A stretch of DNA of 64,000 nt from Clostridiales bacterium (GCA_017478485.1 JAFVDI010000031.1:62001-126000), one strand, 5' to 3'; shown: positions 8,916-18,700, numbered from the stretch's first letter. The notes: a model not told the origin generated them from the sequence alone. Made by a program: numbers and translations.

Positions 8916-9481
8916 TGGCTTTTACATTTGAGAAGACTAAGATCCCGGGAGTAATCATCATCCAGCCTAAAGTGTTTGGAGATAACCGCGGTTACTTCAT
9001 GGAGACATATAAGAAGACTGACTATGCTGAAGCAGGTATAGATAAAGAATTCGTTCAGGATAACGAGTCTTCATCTTCTAAGGGAGTTCTCAGAGGTCTT
9101 CATTTCCAGAAGGAGCATACGCAGGGAAAGCTAGTTCGTGTTACCAAAGGCGAAGTGTTTGACGTTGCTGTTGACGTAAGACCGGGTTCCGAGACTTATG
9201 GTCAGTGGGTTGGCGTTAACCTTAGTGCAGAGAAGAAGAATATGTTCTATATTCCTGAAGGCTTTGCTCACGGATTCCTCGTACTTTCTGACACAGCAGA
9301 ATTCGTCTATAAGTGTACGGATGTTTATGATCCCTCATCCGAGGGTGGCATTCCGTGGAATGATGCTACAATAGCCGTAGATTGGCCTAAACTTGATTGT
9401 GATTATAAGACCAGTGAGAAAGATGAGAAGCATGAATCTTTTGCTGACCAGGACTTCTCATGGGCTAAAAAGTATCTGTAA
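8915..9481 (+). CDS. rmlC: dTDP-4-dehydrorhamnose 3,5-epimerase, RmlC
   Basis: Double epimerase acting between RmlB and RmlD. The 188-residue cupin has the usual length and the conserved [18 protein letters not shown] segment (residues 47-64), which includes the catalytic His, plus the later [13 protein letters not shown] segment. ATG 8915 overlaps the rmlD stop codon and follows GGCGGAGG inside rmlD. Confidence 0.95.
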   Translation: MAFTFEKTKIPGVIIIQPKVFGDNRGYFMETYKKTDYAEAGIDKEFVQDNESSSSKGVLRGLHFQKEHTQGKLVRVTKGEVFDVAVDVRPGSETYGQWVGVNLSAEKKNMFYIPEGFAHGFLVLSDTAEFVYKCTDVYDPSSEGGIPWNDATIAVDWPKLDCDYKTSEKDEKHESFADQDFSWAKKYL

Positions 9482-9489
9482 GGAGATAT

Positions 9490-10380
9490 TTGATGAAAGG
9501 TATTATTCTTGCCGGTGGTTCAGGCACAAGACTTTATCCGCTTACTAAGGTAACTTCAAAGCAGCTGCTTCCTGTCTACGACAAACCGATGATATACTAT
9601 CCTTTGTCTACTTTGATGCTGGCAGGAATCAGGGAAATACTTATCATTTCAACACCTGAAGATACTCCCAGATTTGAAGCGCTTTTAGGTGACGGATCAC
9701 AGTTTGGCATTAAGCTGTCATATAAAGTGCAGCCCAGCCCGGACGGACTTGCCCAGGCATTTATCCTTGGTGATGAGTTCTTGGCAGGCGAAGCCGGTGC
9801 AATGGTCTTAGGAGATAACATCTTCTATGGCATGGGATTCAGGACTATTCTTAAGAAAGCCGTTGCAAATGCAGAAGAAAACGGCAGGGCTACCGTATTT
9901 GGCTATTATGTTCCGGATCCTGAACGATTTGGTGTTGTTGATTTTGATAAAGAAGGCCATGCAATCTCAATAGAAGAGAAACCTCAGCAGCCTAAATCAA
10001 ACTATGCAGTTACCGGTTTGTATTTCTATCCTGCAGGTGTTAGTGACAAGGCTAAGCAGGTTAAGCCTTCTGCACGTGGTGAATTAGAGATTACAACTCT
10101 TAATGAGATGTATCTTCAGGACGGATTGCTTGATGTTCAGCTATTAAGCCGCGGTTTTGCATGGCTCGATACCGGTACGATGCAGTCCTTGCTTCAGGCC
10201 GGTGAATTCATCGAGATGATCCAGAGCAGACAGGGGATTACCATTAGTGCTCCTGAAGAAATAGCTTATATCAATGGCTTCATCGACAAAGACAGGCTTA
10301 TGGAATCCGCAAAAGCTTACGGCAAAAGTCCGTATGGCGAACATTTGAAGGCTGTAGCTGAAGGTAAGATTAAGTACTGA
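9490..10380 (+). CDS. rmlA: Glucose-1-phosphate thymidylyltransferase, RmlA
   Basis: First enzyme of the pathway (dTTP + glucose-1-phosphate to dTDP-glucose), here last in the operon. 296 residues. The N-terminal [13 protein letters not shown] (nucleotide binding) and [15 protein letters not shown] segments are diagnostic, and WLDTGTM lies near residue 225. It follows rmlC by 8 bases with AAGGAGATATTTG before the ATG. The four-gene set is complete. In this family RmlA is usually feedback-inhibited by dTDP-rhamnose. Confidence 0.95.
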   Translation: MMKGIILAGGSGTRLYPLTKVTSKQLLPVYDKPMIYYPLSTLMLAGIREILIISTPEDTPRFEALLGDGSQFGIKLSYKVQPSPDGLAQAFILGDEFLAGEAGAMVLGDNIFYGMGFRTILKKAVANAEENGRATVFGYYVPDPERFGVVDFDKEGHAISIEEKPQQPKSNYAVTGLYFYPAGVSDKAKQVKPSARGELEITTLNEMYLQDGLLDVQLLSRGFAWLDTGTMQSLLQAGEFIEMIQSRQGITISAPEEIAYINGFIDKDRLMESAKAYGKSPYGEHLKAVAEGKIKY

Positions 10381-10418
10381 TCTCAAGGCAGAACTGAATA
10401 ATAACAATTACGGTCTGA

Positions 10419-11621
10419 TCAGATGCCGGCGAGAAAGATCAGTACTCTGAGCGATCTCTCCATCTCTGGTATTGATGCGAATTCGTATCTGCTGTGATAG
10501 TTATAACCGCCCGTTGAAAGGTTGGGGCAGGGAAGACCCTTAGAACTCAGTATGGCGCCGTCTGTGCCGCCTCTGACCGGTTCTGAGGATGGAATGCCTC
10601 CCGCGTTCCTGACGGCCTCCTGAGCGCGTTCTACGAGGTCCATGTGATCCTTCAGATATAAAGCCATGTTCGGATACTGATCCTCGATCGTGATCTCACA
10701 GATCTCAGCCTTATAACGTTCATTGATGGTGAAGGCAGCATCCCTCATGAATTCTTTGCGTGCGGCGAACTTTTCGAGATCGTGATCTCTAATGAGGAAC
10801 TGCATTTTTGCGTGTTCACAATCAGACCTTATGCTGTCCAGATAGTAGAAACCCTCGTAACCTTCGGTGGTCTCCGGTCTTTCATCTTCAGGCAGGAGGC
10901 TGATGAATTCGTTTGCAACAAGTGAAGCGTTGATCATGAGACCTTTGGCACTTCCCGTGTGAACGCTTCTGCCTTTTATCTCAACTGTGGCAGCGGCAGC
11001 GTTGAAGCATTCGTATTCGAGTATTCCGAACTTGCCACCGTCAACAGTATATGCCTGCTTTGCATGGAATCTCGAAAGGTTGAAATTCAGGGTTCCTTCA
11101 CCGATCTCTTCATCGGGAGTGAAGGCTACTGCAATGCCGCGGTGATGCACGCCGGGGTTGTTCTTGAAATAAGACAGCATCTCCATTATCTCTGCGATGC
11201 CGGCTTTGTCGTCCGCACCCAAAAGTGTCGTGCCGTCAGTCCTTATGAGGTCTTCGCCGATATGCTCATTCAGTTCGGGAAATTCAGACGGATCCAGAAT
11301 GTCATCGTGACCGTCGTAGGAATGAATGACACAGGGCTTTACGTCTTTTCCGGAAACCGCAGGAGAAGTATCCATGTGAGCTATGAATCCGATATCGTCT
11401 TGTTCATCTGCAGAGCAGTTTGAGGGCAGATAAGCGTAAACATAGCAGTGTTCTTCATCGTGATCGACGGAAAGGCCGAGGTCTTTTAATTCACAAGCAA
11501 GAAGCCTTGCGAGATCATGCTGCTTATCCGTTGAAGGATGAGTGCCGGACTCTTCGTCAGACTGCGTGTCGATCTTTACGTATCTTAAGAAACGCTCAAT
11601 GAGTGAAGACTGCTGTTCCAT
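10419..11621 (-). CDS. pepT: Tripeptide aminopeptidase, peptidase T
   Basis: Zinc-dependent M20-family peptidase that removes the N-terminal residue of tripeptides in the cytosol. 400 residues, close to the usual 405-410. Metal ligands and catalytic residues are visible in order: FIAHMDTSPAVSG (near residue 85), LLGADDKAGIAE (near residue 138), and TPDEEIGEGT (near residue 173); RGGTDGAILS lies near the C-terminus. The gene begins 3 bases after the trpA stop on the same strand, so it is probably co-transcribed with the trp operon, an unusual partner. Confidence 0.93.
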   Translation of the reverse strand: MEQQSSLIERFLRYVKIDTQSDEESGTHPSTDKQHDLARLLACELKDLGLSVDHDEEHCYVYAYLPSNCSADEQDDIGFIAHMDTSPAVSGKDVKPCVIHSYDGHDDILDPSEFPELNEHIGEDLIRTDGTTLLGADDKAGIAEIMEMLSYFKNNPGVHHRGIAVAFTPDEEIGEGTLNFNLSRFHAKQAYTVDGGKFGILEYECFNAAAATVEIKGRSVHTGSAKGLMINASLVANEFISLLPEDERPETTEGYEGFYYLDSIRSDCEHAKMQFLIRDHDLEKFAARKEFMRDAAFTINERYKAEICEITIEDQYPNMALYLKDHMDLVERAQEAVRNAGGIPSSEPVRGGTDGAILSSKGLPCPNLSTGGYNYHSRYEFASIPEMERSLRVLIFLAGI

Positions 11622-11624
11622 AGA

Positions 11625-12395
11625 TTATCTGATGGCATCCTTCATGGACTTAATGTATTCGTATACGTGAGAAGGCGCATCCTTGCCGTATTCTGCGATT
11701 ATCTTAACGATGGCGGAACCGACGATAACGCCGTCTGCATACTGCGCCATTGCCTTAGCCTGCTCGGGTGTTGAGATTCCGAATCCGATCGCACAGGGAA
11801 CATGTGAAGCTGCTTTTACCTGCGATGTCAGGCTTGCGATATCAGTAGTGATCTTGCTTCTCACACCTGTAACGCCGAGACTTGAAACGATATAGATATA
11901 ACCTTCAGCTTCGGACGCGATCATGGAGATGCGGTCTTCGGATGTGGGCGCGATGAGGCTTACCAGATCAACACCGTACTTTTTGGTGTAAGGAAGGAAT
12001 TCCTCTTTCTCTTCGAAAGGAATGTCAGGCAAAACAAGGCCGTCGATACCGACTTCCTTGCAGTGTGAGATGAAACGCTCTGCACCGTATGAGAAGACGA
12101 CATTTGCGTATGTCATGAAGGTGAGAGGAATGGTAACTTCTTTGCGAAGTTCCTCCACCATCGCAAAGATCTTATCGGTCGTAACTCCGCCCTTGAGAGC
12201 CCTTTCGCTTGCGGCCTGGATAACAGGGCCTTCTGCGGTAGGATCAGAGAAAGGGATACCGAGCTCGATCAGGTCAGCGCCTGCTCTTACGGCTTCTTTT
12301 ACAACGAGTTTGGTCGTTTCGAGATCAGGGTCTCCGCAAGTGATGAAAGGTATGAATGCCTTTCCGTTTTCGAATGCTTTAGCTGTATTACTCAT
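11625..12395 (-). CDS. trpA: Tryptophan synthase alpha subunit
   Basis: Cleaves indole-3-glycerol phosphate to indole and glyceraldehyde-3-phosphate, passing indole to TrpB. 256 residues from the ATG at 12395, preceded by GAGGAGAA and overlapping the trpB stop (ATGAGTAA); a longer frame to 12431 exists but lacks this support. Motifs: [31 protein letters not shown] with the catalytic Glu and Asp, and LPDIPFEE further in. Note FITCGDP where many homologues have FITAGDP. Confidence 0.94.
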   Translation of the reverse strand: MSNTAKAFENGKAFIPFITCGDPDLETTKLVVKEAVRAGADLIELGIPFSDPTAEGPVIQAASERALKGGVTTDKIFAMVEELRKEVTIPLTFMTYANVVFSYGAERFISHCKEVGIDGLVLPDIPFEEKEEFLPYTKKYGVDLVSLIAPTSEDRISMIASEAEGYIYIVSSLGVTGVRSKITTDIASLTSQVKAASHVPCAIGFGISTPEQAKAMAQYADGVIVGSAIVKIIAEYGKDAPSHVYEYIKSMKDAIR

Positions 12396-13578
12396 TGATG
12401 TCTTCTCCTCTGTATCTCGCGATAGCCGCACAGTCCTTGTCGCCTCTGCCGGAGATCGTTATTACGACCGTCTGGTCCTTGGACATTCCGGGAACGATCT
12501 TGAGCGCATGAGCAACGGCGTGAGCCGATTCGATGGCGGGGATGATCCCCTCTGTGCGTGACAGATATTCGAAAGCATTGACTGCCTCTTCATCGGTTAC
12601 GGGAACATATTCGGCTCTGCCGATATCATGGAGATATGCGTGCTCCGGGCCGATGCCGGGATAGTCAAGGCCTGCGGAGATCGAATAAACGGGTGCGATC
12701 TGGCCGAACTCATCCTGGCAGAAATAAGACTTCATGCCGTGGAAGATCCCTACGCGGCCCGTGTTGATCGTAGCTGCAGTCTCAAACGTGTCGATGCCTC
12801 TGCCTGCCGCTTCGCAGCCGATGAGGCGTACGCTCTTATCTTCAATGAAGTGATAGAAAGAACCGATTGCATTTGAGCCGCCGCCGCAGCATGCCATGAC
12901 GACATCGGGAAGTTTTCCTTCAGCTTCCATCATCTGCTGCTTGATCTCTTTTGAAATGACCGCCTGGAAATCCCTTACGATTGTAGGGAAGGGGTGAGGC
13001 CCCATGACGGAACCCAAGCAGTAATGCGTATCGGAAATGCGTGAAGTCCATTCGCGCATTGCTTCGGAAACGGCGTCCTTAAGTGTTGCAGTGCCGTTCT
13101 TAACAGGGATGACGGTAGCTCCAAGAAGCCTCATCCTGTATACGTTCAGGGCCTGACGCTTGGTGTCTTCCTCGCCCATGAAAACAACGCATTCCATATC
13201 GAGAAGAGCGGCCGCCGTTGCCGTTGCGACTCCGTGCTGGCCCGCGCCTGTCTCGGCGATGAGACGTGTCTTGCCCATCTTCTTTGCGAGAAGTGCCTGC
13301 CCCAGAACGTTGTTGATCTTGTGTGAGCCCGTGTGATTCAAGTCTTCTCTTTTGAGATAGACCTTTGCGCCGCCTAAGTCTTTGGTCATCTTTTCAGCGT
13401 AGTAAAGAAGGCTCGGGCGTCCTGCGTAGTTATTGAAAAGCTCGGTCAGTTCCTTGTTGAACTCCGGGTCGTTCTTGTAATGGTTATATGCTTCCTCAAG
13501 TTCGATAACGGCATTCATCAGCGTCTCAGGCATGTACTGTCCGCCGTGTATTCCGAACCTACCGTTAGGATTTGTCAT
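12388..13578 (-). CDS. trpB: Tryptophan synthase beta subunit
   Basis: PLP enzyme joining indole and serine to give tryptophan. 396 residues, normal TrpB1 length. Starts with the typical [16 protein letters not shown]; the PLP lysine lies in [10 protein letters not shown] (about residue 86), ETGAGQHG follows near residue 109, and the phosphate-binding [10 protein letters not shown] lies near residue 230. The ATG overlaps the trpF stop by 4 bases and the 3' end overlaps trpA by 8 bases, as in a tightly coupled operon. Confidence 0.96.
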   Translation of the reverse strand: MTNPNGRFGIHGGQYMPETLMNAVIELEEAYNHYKNDPEFNKELTELFNNYAGRPSLLYYAEKMTKDLGGAKVYLKREDLNHTGSHKINNVLGQALLAKKMGKTRLIAETGAGQHGVATATAAALLDMECVVFMGEEDTKRQALNVYRMRLLGATVIPVKNGTATLKDAVSEAMREWTSRISDTHYCLGSVMGPHPFPTIVRDFQAVISKEIKQQMMEAEGKLPDVVMACCGGGSNAIGSFYHFIEDKSVRLIGCEAAGRGIDTFETAATINTGRVGIFHGMKSYFCQDEFGQIAPVYSISAGLDYPGIGPEHAYLHDIGRAEYVPVTDEEAVNAFEYLSRTEGIIPAIESAHAVAHALKIVPGMSKDQTVVITISGRGDKDCAAIARYRGEDINE

Positions 13579-14180
13579 ATCTTTCTTACCTCCGAGGCAA
13601 AAGCCTTCATTTTCGAAAAGTCCTTGATCCCTGCTTCTTCAACACCGGAACTTACGTCGACCGCAAAAGGTCTTAATCTTGCAACGGCATCACTGACGTT
13701 GTCGGGAGAAAGGCCGCCCGCAAGGATGTAATCCCTGTCAAAGTCCTTTATCAGGGACCAGTCGAAAACCTTTCCCGTACCGGTGCCTGAATCGAGCAGG
13801 ATCAGATCGGCAACACATTGCCGAGCCGCTATTATATCACTTTCAGAGACGGGCTTGACCATTTTTATTACCGGAAGTCCTGTCTTTTTTTTGATATCTG
13901 CGATATAGCGGTCGTCTTCGCTGCCGTGAAGCTGGATCAAGTCGACCTTTGCCGTCTTTGAAGCACTGATAACATAATCTTCCGGCTCATCAACGAAAAC
14001 GCCTACGGTCTTTGCGTTTGACGGCACGTATTTCCTGAATGAAGCAACGTCTTCAGGCTTTACGAAACGCTTGAACCTGTCAGACAGGATGAATCCCATG
14101 AAGTCGGCATCAAGTGATGCCGCATACTTCACGTCTTCCTCGCGTCTTAATCCGCAGAATTTGATCTTTGTATCAGTCAT
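13575..14180 (-). CDS. trpF: Phosphoribosylanthranilate isomerase
   Basis: Amadori isomerisation of phosphoribosylanthranilate, third step of tryptophan synthesis. A 201-residue TIM barrel with [11 protein letters not shown] at the N-terminus (catalytic Cys), FVDEP near residue 62, LIQLHGSED near residue 81, and [11 protein letters not shown] plus AVDVSSGVE near the C-terminus (phosphate binding). The gene overlaps trpC by 8 bases and trpB by 4. Separate trpF and trpC genes rather than a fused one is the common state outside enterics. Confidence 0.93.
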   Translation of the reverse strand: MTDTKIKFCGLRREEDVKYAASLDADFMGFILSDRFKRFVKPEDVASFRKYVPSNAKTVGVFVDEPEDYVISASKTAKVDLIQLHGSEDDRYIADIKKKTGLPVIKMVKPVSESDIIAARQCVADLILLDSGTGTGKVFDWSLIKDFDRDYILAGGLSPDNVSDAVARLRPFAVDVSSGVEEAGIKDFSKMKAFASEVRKI

Positions 14181-14970
14181 ACTTCAGCTTGTTCAGATAT
14201 GCTTTCTTGTCGCTTGAAGTCATGAGGGCTTCTCCGATAAGGACTGCATTTACTTTGTTTTCCAGAAGGATCTTAATATCCTCTCTTGTCTTGATGCCGC
14301 TTTCGGCAACGAAAAGGATGTTTTCCGGAACATCTTTTCGAAGCCTTAAGCAGTTGGATGCATTGACTTCGAAAGTGCGCAGATTGCGGTTGTTCACGCC
14401 GATTATCTGTGCGCCGCTGTCTATTGCCATCTTAACTTCATCTGCGTCATGCGCTTCAACGAGCGCGTCAAGGCCGAGAGAAGATGCGATGCCGATATAT
14501 TCTTCGAGAGTCTTTCTATCCAGAATGGAGCAGATGAGAAGGACAGCGGAAGCACCGTTCAGATATGCTTCGTAGATCATGTAAGGCGATACCGTGAAGT
14601 CCTTGCGGAGGGTAGGGATCTTAACTTCTGAAGAGATCTCATTGAGATATTTAAGTTCACCCTTGAACCACTTGGGTTCTGTCAGTACGGAAATTGCAGA
14701 AGCGCCTGCAGCTTCGTAGTCTTTTGCGATCTGAAGATACGGGAAATCCTCCGCGATCAGGCCCTTGGAAGGTGATACTTTTTTGCACTCGCAGATAAAG
14801 CTCATTCCTTCTGCGGCAAGCGCGTCTTTGAATGACACGGAGAGATTCCTGCCGTGCTCGCAAAAGCGCGCTGATGCCATATCACGGATAACGTTTTCGG
14901 GAGTGATAAGCTTTGCTTTTTCGACTCTTTCTCTTGTACTCTCCGCAATTGTCTCTAAGATATCGCTCAT
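14173..14970 (-). CDS. trpC: Indole-3-glycerol phosphate synthase
   Basis: Closes the indole ring. 265 residues. FICECKKVSPSKGLI near residue 54 carries the catalytic lysine, LRKDFTVSPYMIYEA lies near residue 120, and VNNRNLRTFEVN and FVAESGIKTRED follow toward the C-terminus. Starts 4 bases after the trpD stop; the 3' end overlaps trpF. Confidence 0.95.
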   Translation of the reverse strand: MSDILETIAESTRERVEKAKLITPENVIRDMASARFCEHGRNLSVSFKDALAAEGMSFICECKKVSPSKGLIAEDFPYLQIAKDYEAAGASAISVLTEPKWFKGELKYLNEISSEVKIPTLRKDFTVSPYMIYEAYLNGASAVLLICSILDRKTLEEYIGIASSLGLDALVEAHDADEVKMAIDSGAQIIGVNNRNLRTFEVNASNCLRLRKDVPENILFVAESGIKTREDIKILLENKVNAVLIGEALMTSSDKKAYLNKLKYD

Positions 14971-14974
14971 TTTC

Positions 14975-16000
14975 TTACACCTTATTTGAAAGCTCTACGA
15001 ACTTGTTGAGTGTCTCAAGTGCCTTGCCGGAATCGATCATCTCGGCAGCCTTCTTTATACCGTCTTCGATGGAATCAGCTTTGCCGGCAACATAGATAGC
15101 GCAGCCTGCGTTGAGGAGAACGACGTTGCGCTTAGTGCCTGTGATCTCGCCTGAAAGGATCTTTCTGGTTGTCTCAGCGTTCTCTTCGGGAGTGCCGCCG
15201 ACGATCTCGTCCTTGGTTCCGCGCGGAAGACCGAACTTCTCGGGTGTGATCTCATACCTGGTGATAACGCCGTCCTTGAGTTCAGCTACTGTCGTGGGTG
15301 CGGAGATCGAAAGCTCGTCGAGCTTATCCTGTCCGTATACTACCATTGCTCTTTCGGCACCGAGGTTCTTAAGAACTTCCGCGATGACTTCAACGAGATA
15401 TTCATCGTAAACGCCGAGCAGATATCCTTCAGGATGTGCAGGGTTCGTGATGGGTCCTAAGATGTTGAAAACCGTACGGAAGCCGAGTTCTCTTCTGATC
15501 GCGCCGACATATTTCATTGATGAATGATACTTCTGTGCGAAAAGGAAGCAGAAGCCTGCATCCTTAAGAAGCTCCGTACACTTCTCAGGCTCGAGTGCGA
15601 TGTTTGCTCCGAGTGCTTCGAGACAGTCAGCAGTACCTGATTTGGAAGATGCTGCGCGGTTGCCGTGCTTGGTTACATATGCGCCTGCAGCTGCCGCAAT
15701 GAAAGCTGAAGTTGTTGAGATGTTAAAACTGCCCGCGCGGTCTCCGCCTGTGCCGACGATCTCGAGTGTCTTTACGCCGGGATGCTCCATGGGTGTGGCA
15801 TGCTCTCTCATTGCCTTTGCGCAGCCGGTGATCTCATCGATCGTCTCAGCTTTGGCGCTCTTCGTGGAAAGAGCTGCGAGGAATGCCGCGTTCTGTGTAG
15901 GTGTCGTCTCTCCGTTCATGATCTCGTTCATGACGGTGTATGCCTCTTCGTAAGTGAGGTCCTGTTTCATTACGATCTTTTCGATTGCTTCCTTGATCAT
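14975..16000 (-). CDS. trpD: Anthranilate phosphoribosyltransferase
   Basis: Transfers phosphoribose from PRPP to anthranilate. 341 residues with the helical N-terminal domain and the PRPP-binding motif [17 protein letters not shown] (about residues 76-92), followed by [21 protein letters not shown] near residue 106, both diagnostic. Overlaps the trpG stop by 4 bases. It is a stand-alone TrpD, not fused to the glutaminase. Confidence 0.95.
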   Translation of the reverse strand: MIKEAIEKIVMKQDLTYEEAYTVMNEIMNGETTPTQNAAFLAALSTKSAKAETIDEITGCAKAMREHATPMEHPGVKTLEIVGTGGDRAGSFNISTTSAFIAAAAGAYVTKHGNRAASSKSGTADCLEALGANIALEPEKCTELLKDAGFCFLFAQKYHSSMKYVGAIRRELGFRTVFNILGPITNPAHPEGYLLGVYDEYLVEVIAEVLKNLGAERAMVVYGQDKLDELSISAPTTVAELKDGVITRYEITPEKFGLPRGTKDEIVGGTPEENAETTRKILSGEITGTKRNVVLLNAGCAIYVAGKADSIEDGIKKAAEMIDSGKALETLNKFVELSNKV

Positions 16001-16584
16001 TTTGTTGTTCTCCTCTCAGCTATGTTAATGAAATTCTGTAATATCTTTTTGCCTTCAGGTGTAAGGATCGATTCGGGATGGAACTGGAGTCCGTAGATGT
16101 CGTAATCCTTGTGCTTTATTGCCATGATCTCGCCGTCCTTGGTCCTTGCTATGACCTTGAGTACTTCAGGGAGTGAAGCTTCTTCGGCAGCGAGCGAGTG
16201 ATATCTAGCAACGTCGATCTCGATGAATAATCCCTTGAAAATATCACAGCTTACGTCGATCTCGGCCCTGGACTGCTTGCCGTGCATGAGCTGTTTTGCG
16301 TATCCGACGACTCCGCCGTATGCTTCTGTGATGGCCTGGTGTCCCAGACATACTCCGAGGACGGGGACTTTGCCTGCAGCCTTAATGGCGATCTCTTCGC
16401 AGATGCCTGCATCGGCGGGACGTCCCGGACCGGGTGAGAGTATGATCGCACTTGGATCGAGCGCGAGGACCTCATCTGCTGTCATTGCATCGTTTCTGAT
16501 GACTTTGATGTCGGGATCGATGGATCCGATCAGCTGGTAAAGGTTGTAGGAGAAGCTGTCGTAGTTATCGATGATGAGTATCAT
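15997..16584 (-). CDS. trpG: Anthranilate synthase component II (glutamine amidotransferase)
   Basis: Supplies ammonia from glutamine to TrpE. 195-residue class I amidotransferase: [13 protein letters not shown] at the start, [12 protein letters not shown] (oxyanion region), [11 protein letters not shown] with the catalytic Cys (about residue 79) and [13 protein letters not shown] with the catalytic His/Glu near the C-terminus. In many Bacillota this subunit is shared with PabA; no pabB is seen in this window, so sharing cannot be judged. Confidence 0.95.
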   Translation of the reverse strand: MILIIDNYDSFSYNLYQLIGSIDPDIKVIRNDAMTADEVLALDPSAIILSPGPGRPADAGICEEIAIKAAGKVPVLGVCLGHQAITEAYGGVVGYAKQLMHGKQSRAEIDVSCDIFKGLFIEIDVARYHSLAAEEASLPEVLKVIARTKDGEIMAIKHKDYDIYGLQFHPESILTPEGKKILQNFINIAERRTTK

Positions 16585-16596
16585 TTTATGCCCTCC

Positions 16597-18069
16597 TTAA
16601 AGTTCGTTCGCACTTTCGATCGCTTTTACGACCGCTGCCGCTTTGTTGATGCATTCCTGATATTCCTTTTCGGGAACGGAATCATAAACGATGCCTGCGC
16701 CTGATCTTACATAGATCTTGCCGTTCTTTTTGTATGCGAGCCTGATCGCAATGCATGTGTCGAGATTTCCGCCGAAATCGATGTAGCCGATCGCTCCTCC
16801 GTAGATGCCGCGCTTGTTTCTTTCAAGCTCGTTGATGAGCTGGCATGCCTTGATCTTGGGGGCACCCGAAAGAGTGCCGGCAGGGAGAATGGCATCGATC
16901 GCATCGAATGCGTCCTTGTCGTCTCTGATCTCGCCCTGGACTGTTGAACCGATGTGCATTACGTGTGAGAACTTCACGATGTTGTGGTACTTGATGACAT
17001 CGACTGAACCGAACTTTGCTATCTTTCCGATATCGTTTCGGCCGAGATCGACGAGCATGTTGTGTTCAGCAAGTTCCTTCTCGTCAGCGAGGAGCTCAGC
17101 CTCCAGCGCCATGTCTTCTTCATATGTCTTGCCCCTCGGACGTGTTCCTGCGAGCGGGTAAGTGTAAAGTTTGCCGTTGTCGAGCTTTACGAGCGTCTCG
17201 GGTGATGCGCCTGCAACTTCAACGTCGGTTCCGGAAAAGTAGAACATGTAAGGTGACGGATTGAGCGTTCTCAAGACTCTGTAAACGTTGAGCATTGAGC
17301 CTTCGTAATCAGCTTCGAGCCTGTTTGAAAGAACGATCTGGAAGATGTCGCCTTCCTTGATGTGGTACTTGGCCTTCTCGACCATGCTGCAGTATGTCTC
17401 TTTGTCGAAAAGAGGCTTGACCTCGGAAAGAAGCCTTCCTGAAGGCTCATCGGTCTGCGTGCCGTTCTTGATGATGTCTGCGATCTTTTCGAGCTCTCTG
17501 CACGTATTGTCATAATCGCTGTCGATGTCGTCTGCACGGACATTGCCTACGATCACGATCTTCTGCATGAGGTTGTCAAATGCAATGACTTTATCGAAAA
17601 GCATGAGGTCGCAGTCCTTGAAATTGCCTTCGTCTTCGCACTCGAGATCGAGCGTCTTTTCGACGTGCTTTATGTAATCGTATGCGAAATAACCTACGAG
17701 TCCGCCTGTGAAAGAGGGCATGCCTTCGATAACGGGCGACTTGTAGTCTGCGAGGATCTCTCTGAAATACTTCGGAGGATCGTCTGTCTCATAAACGTCA
17801 TCACGGTTTTCGCCGGAGATCTTCAGTTCGCCTTTTGAGTACGTGATCTCAAGAGTAGGGTCGAAACCGAGGAATGTGAAGCGTCCCCATTTCTCCTGGT
17901 TTTCTACAGACTCCAATATATAAGTATGTGAGGATAATCCTTTAAGTATCTTCAGGACTTCGATGGGCGTCCTGATGTCAGACATGATCTCGCATCTGAC
18001 GGGAGCGCACTTGTATGAGGTCCCATTGAGGATGGCCTTCATCTCGTCCTTGCCCGGATAGAATTTCAT
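16597..18069 (-). CDS. trpE: Anthranilate synthase component I
   Basis: Makes anthranilate from chorismate, the committed step. 490 residues. The N-terminal domain carries YILESVENQEKWGRFTFLG; the ILES stretch matches the tryptophan feedback-inhibition site. The C-terminal chorismate-binding domain has AGASPETLVKL, the later PLAGTRPRGKT, LVDLGRNDIG and FDAIDAILPAGTLSGAPKIK segments. ATG 18069 is preceded by AAGGAGG. It is the first gene after a long T-box leader and heads the seven-gene trp operon. Confidence 0.96.
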   Translation of the reverse strand: MKFYPGKDEMKAILNGTSYKCAPVRCEIMSDIRTPIEVLKILKGLSSHTYILESVENQEKWGRFTFLGFDPTLEITYSKGELKISGENRDDVYETDDPPKYFREILADYKSPVIEGMPSFTGGLVGYFAYDYIKHVEKTLDLECEDEGNFKDCDLMLFDKVIAFDNLMQKIVIVGNVRADDIDSDYDNTCRELEKIADIIKNGTQTDEPSGRLLSEVKPLFDKETYCSMVEKAKYHIKEGDIFQIVLSNRLEADYEGSMLNVYRVLRTLNPSPYMFYFSGTDVEVAGASPETLVKLDNGKLYTYPLAGTRPRGKTYEEDMALEAELLADEKELAEHNMLVDLGRNDIGKIAKFGSVDVIKYHNIVKFSHVMHIGSTVQGEIRDDKDAFDAIDAILPAGTLSGAPKIKACQLINELERNKRGIYGGAIGYIDFGGNLDTCIAIRLAYKKNGKIYVRSGAGIVYDSVPEKEYQECINKAAAVVKAIESANEL

Positions 18070-18120
18070 ATTGTATTCCTCCTTGTCTTTTACGTTTCGG
18101 AGGTTCTTTTTCCGGGCAAT

Positions 18121-18161
18121 AAAATAGTCCCCGGCAGAAGAACCAGCTTCTTCTCCAAGGA
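18121..18161 (-). terminator. Intrinsic terminator/attenuator of the trp leader
   Basis: Minus-strand hairpin with AGAAGAA and TTCTTCT arms around GCTGG, flanked by an outer GTCC/GGAC pairing and followed by TATTTTATT. It lies just downstream of the second T-box motif and 50 bases upstream of the trpE start, the normal position for a T-box attenuator. Confidence 0.8.
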
Positions 18162-18375
18162 CGAATCAAACAATAATCCGCGGTGCCACCTTGATTCACA
18201 ATCGCTTGTGCACTTACTTGAGTACCAACATACCCCGGGCCTTTTAACGGTGCCACCCGTCACAGAATACTCAGTCGCTTTAAGCTTCCTTTGACTGTGC
18301 CCTCATCGGACCATTATGATGAACTGCGTACCATCCCATCTCAGCTCTCGGGACTCTCTGTAAGTGCACGAAACA
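18121..18375 (-). promoter_or_regulatory. Trp T-box leader with two T-box motifs
   Basis: On the minus strand the leader starts with a Stem I candidate: its base pairs GTGCaCTTA (from 18369) with the later TGAGgGCAC, its distal part has GCTG..GGATGGTACGCAG, and a TGG triplet (plus-strand CCA 18311-18313) sits in the expected specifier position, matching tryptophan. Two T-box sequences follow: GGGTGGCACCG (plus 18248-18258) and GGTGGCACCGCGG (plus 18178-18190). GAATCAA/TTGATTC arms enclose the second. The last hairpin (GTCC..AGAAGAA/TTCTTCT..GGGAC, 18126-18161) ends in TATTTTATT and is the terminator. Uncharged tRNA-Trp is expected to favour antitermination. Confidence 0.88.
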
Positions 18376-18412
18376 TCTTTACTTCCGAATCTACGGTTTC
18401 TCTATTGCGATA

Positions 18413-18441
18413 AAGATATTATTTCGCCGGCAGTTTGTCAA
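18413..18441 (-). promoter_or_regulatory. trp operon promoter
   Basis: On the minus strand TTGACA (plus 18436-18441) and TATCTT (plus 18413-18418) are separated by exactly 17 bases. The predicted start near 18406 leaves about 35 bases before Stem I of the T-box leader and a leader of about 340 bases before trpE. Confidence 0.75.
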
Positions 18442-18499
18442 GGCTAATCTTTCGGAGTGTTCCGGCCTGGCCAAGGGTGAATGCCGTAGGTGCATGCCG

Positions 18500-18668
18500 C
18501 TTATAAAAAAGTCTGTATTTTTCGAGCTTTTTTTATAAGATTCGGCCGATTCTTATAATTTTTGCCCGTTTTTTCGCCGTTTTTTTATAAGTGACAGTCA
18601 GTAACGAAGCGCGTAACAATGTTACAGAGCGCGAAAACCGTGCTTATGTGACCTCAGTGCTATATAAT
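18500..18668 (+). promoter_or_regulatory. AT-rich repeats, palindrome and promoter ahead of a membrane gene
   Basis: This gene-free stretch separates the divergent trp operon and the membrane protein at 18701. It holds CTTATAAAAAA (18500-18510), the exact 12-mer TTTTTTTATAAG twice (18528-18539 and 18580-18591), and GTAACAATGTTAC (18613-18625), which recurs upstream of the gene at 43196. TATAAT at 18663-18668 is a likely -10 for the 18701 gene. Functions of the repeats are not known. Confidence 0.5.
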
Positions 18669-18700
18669 GGATGCGGAAAAGGGAATAGGAGGATAGGACA

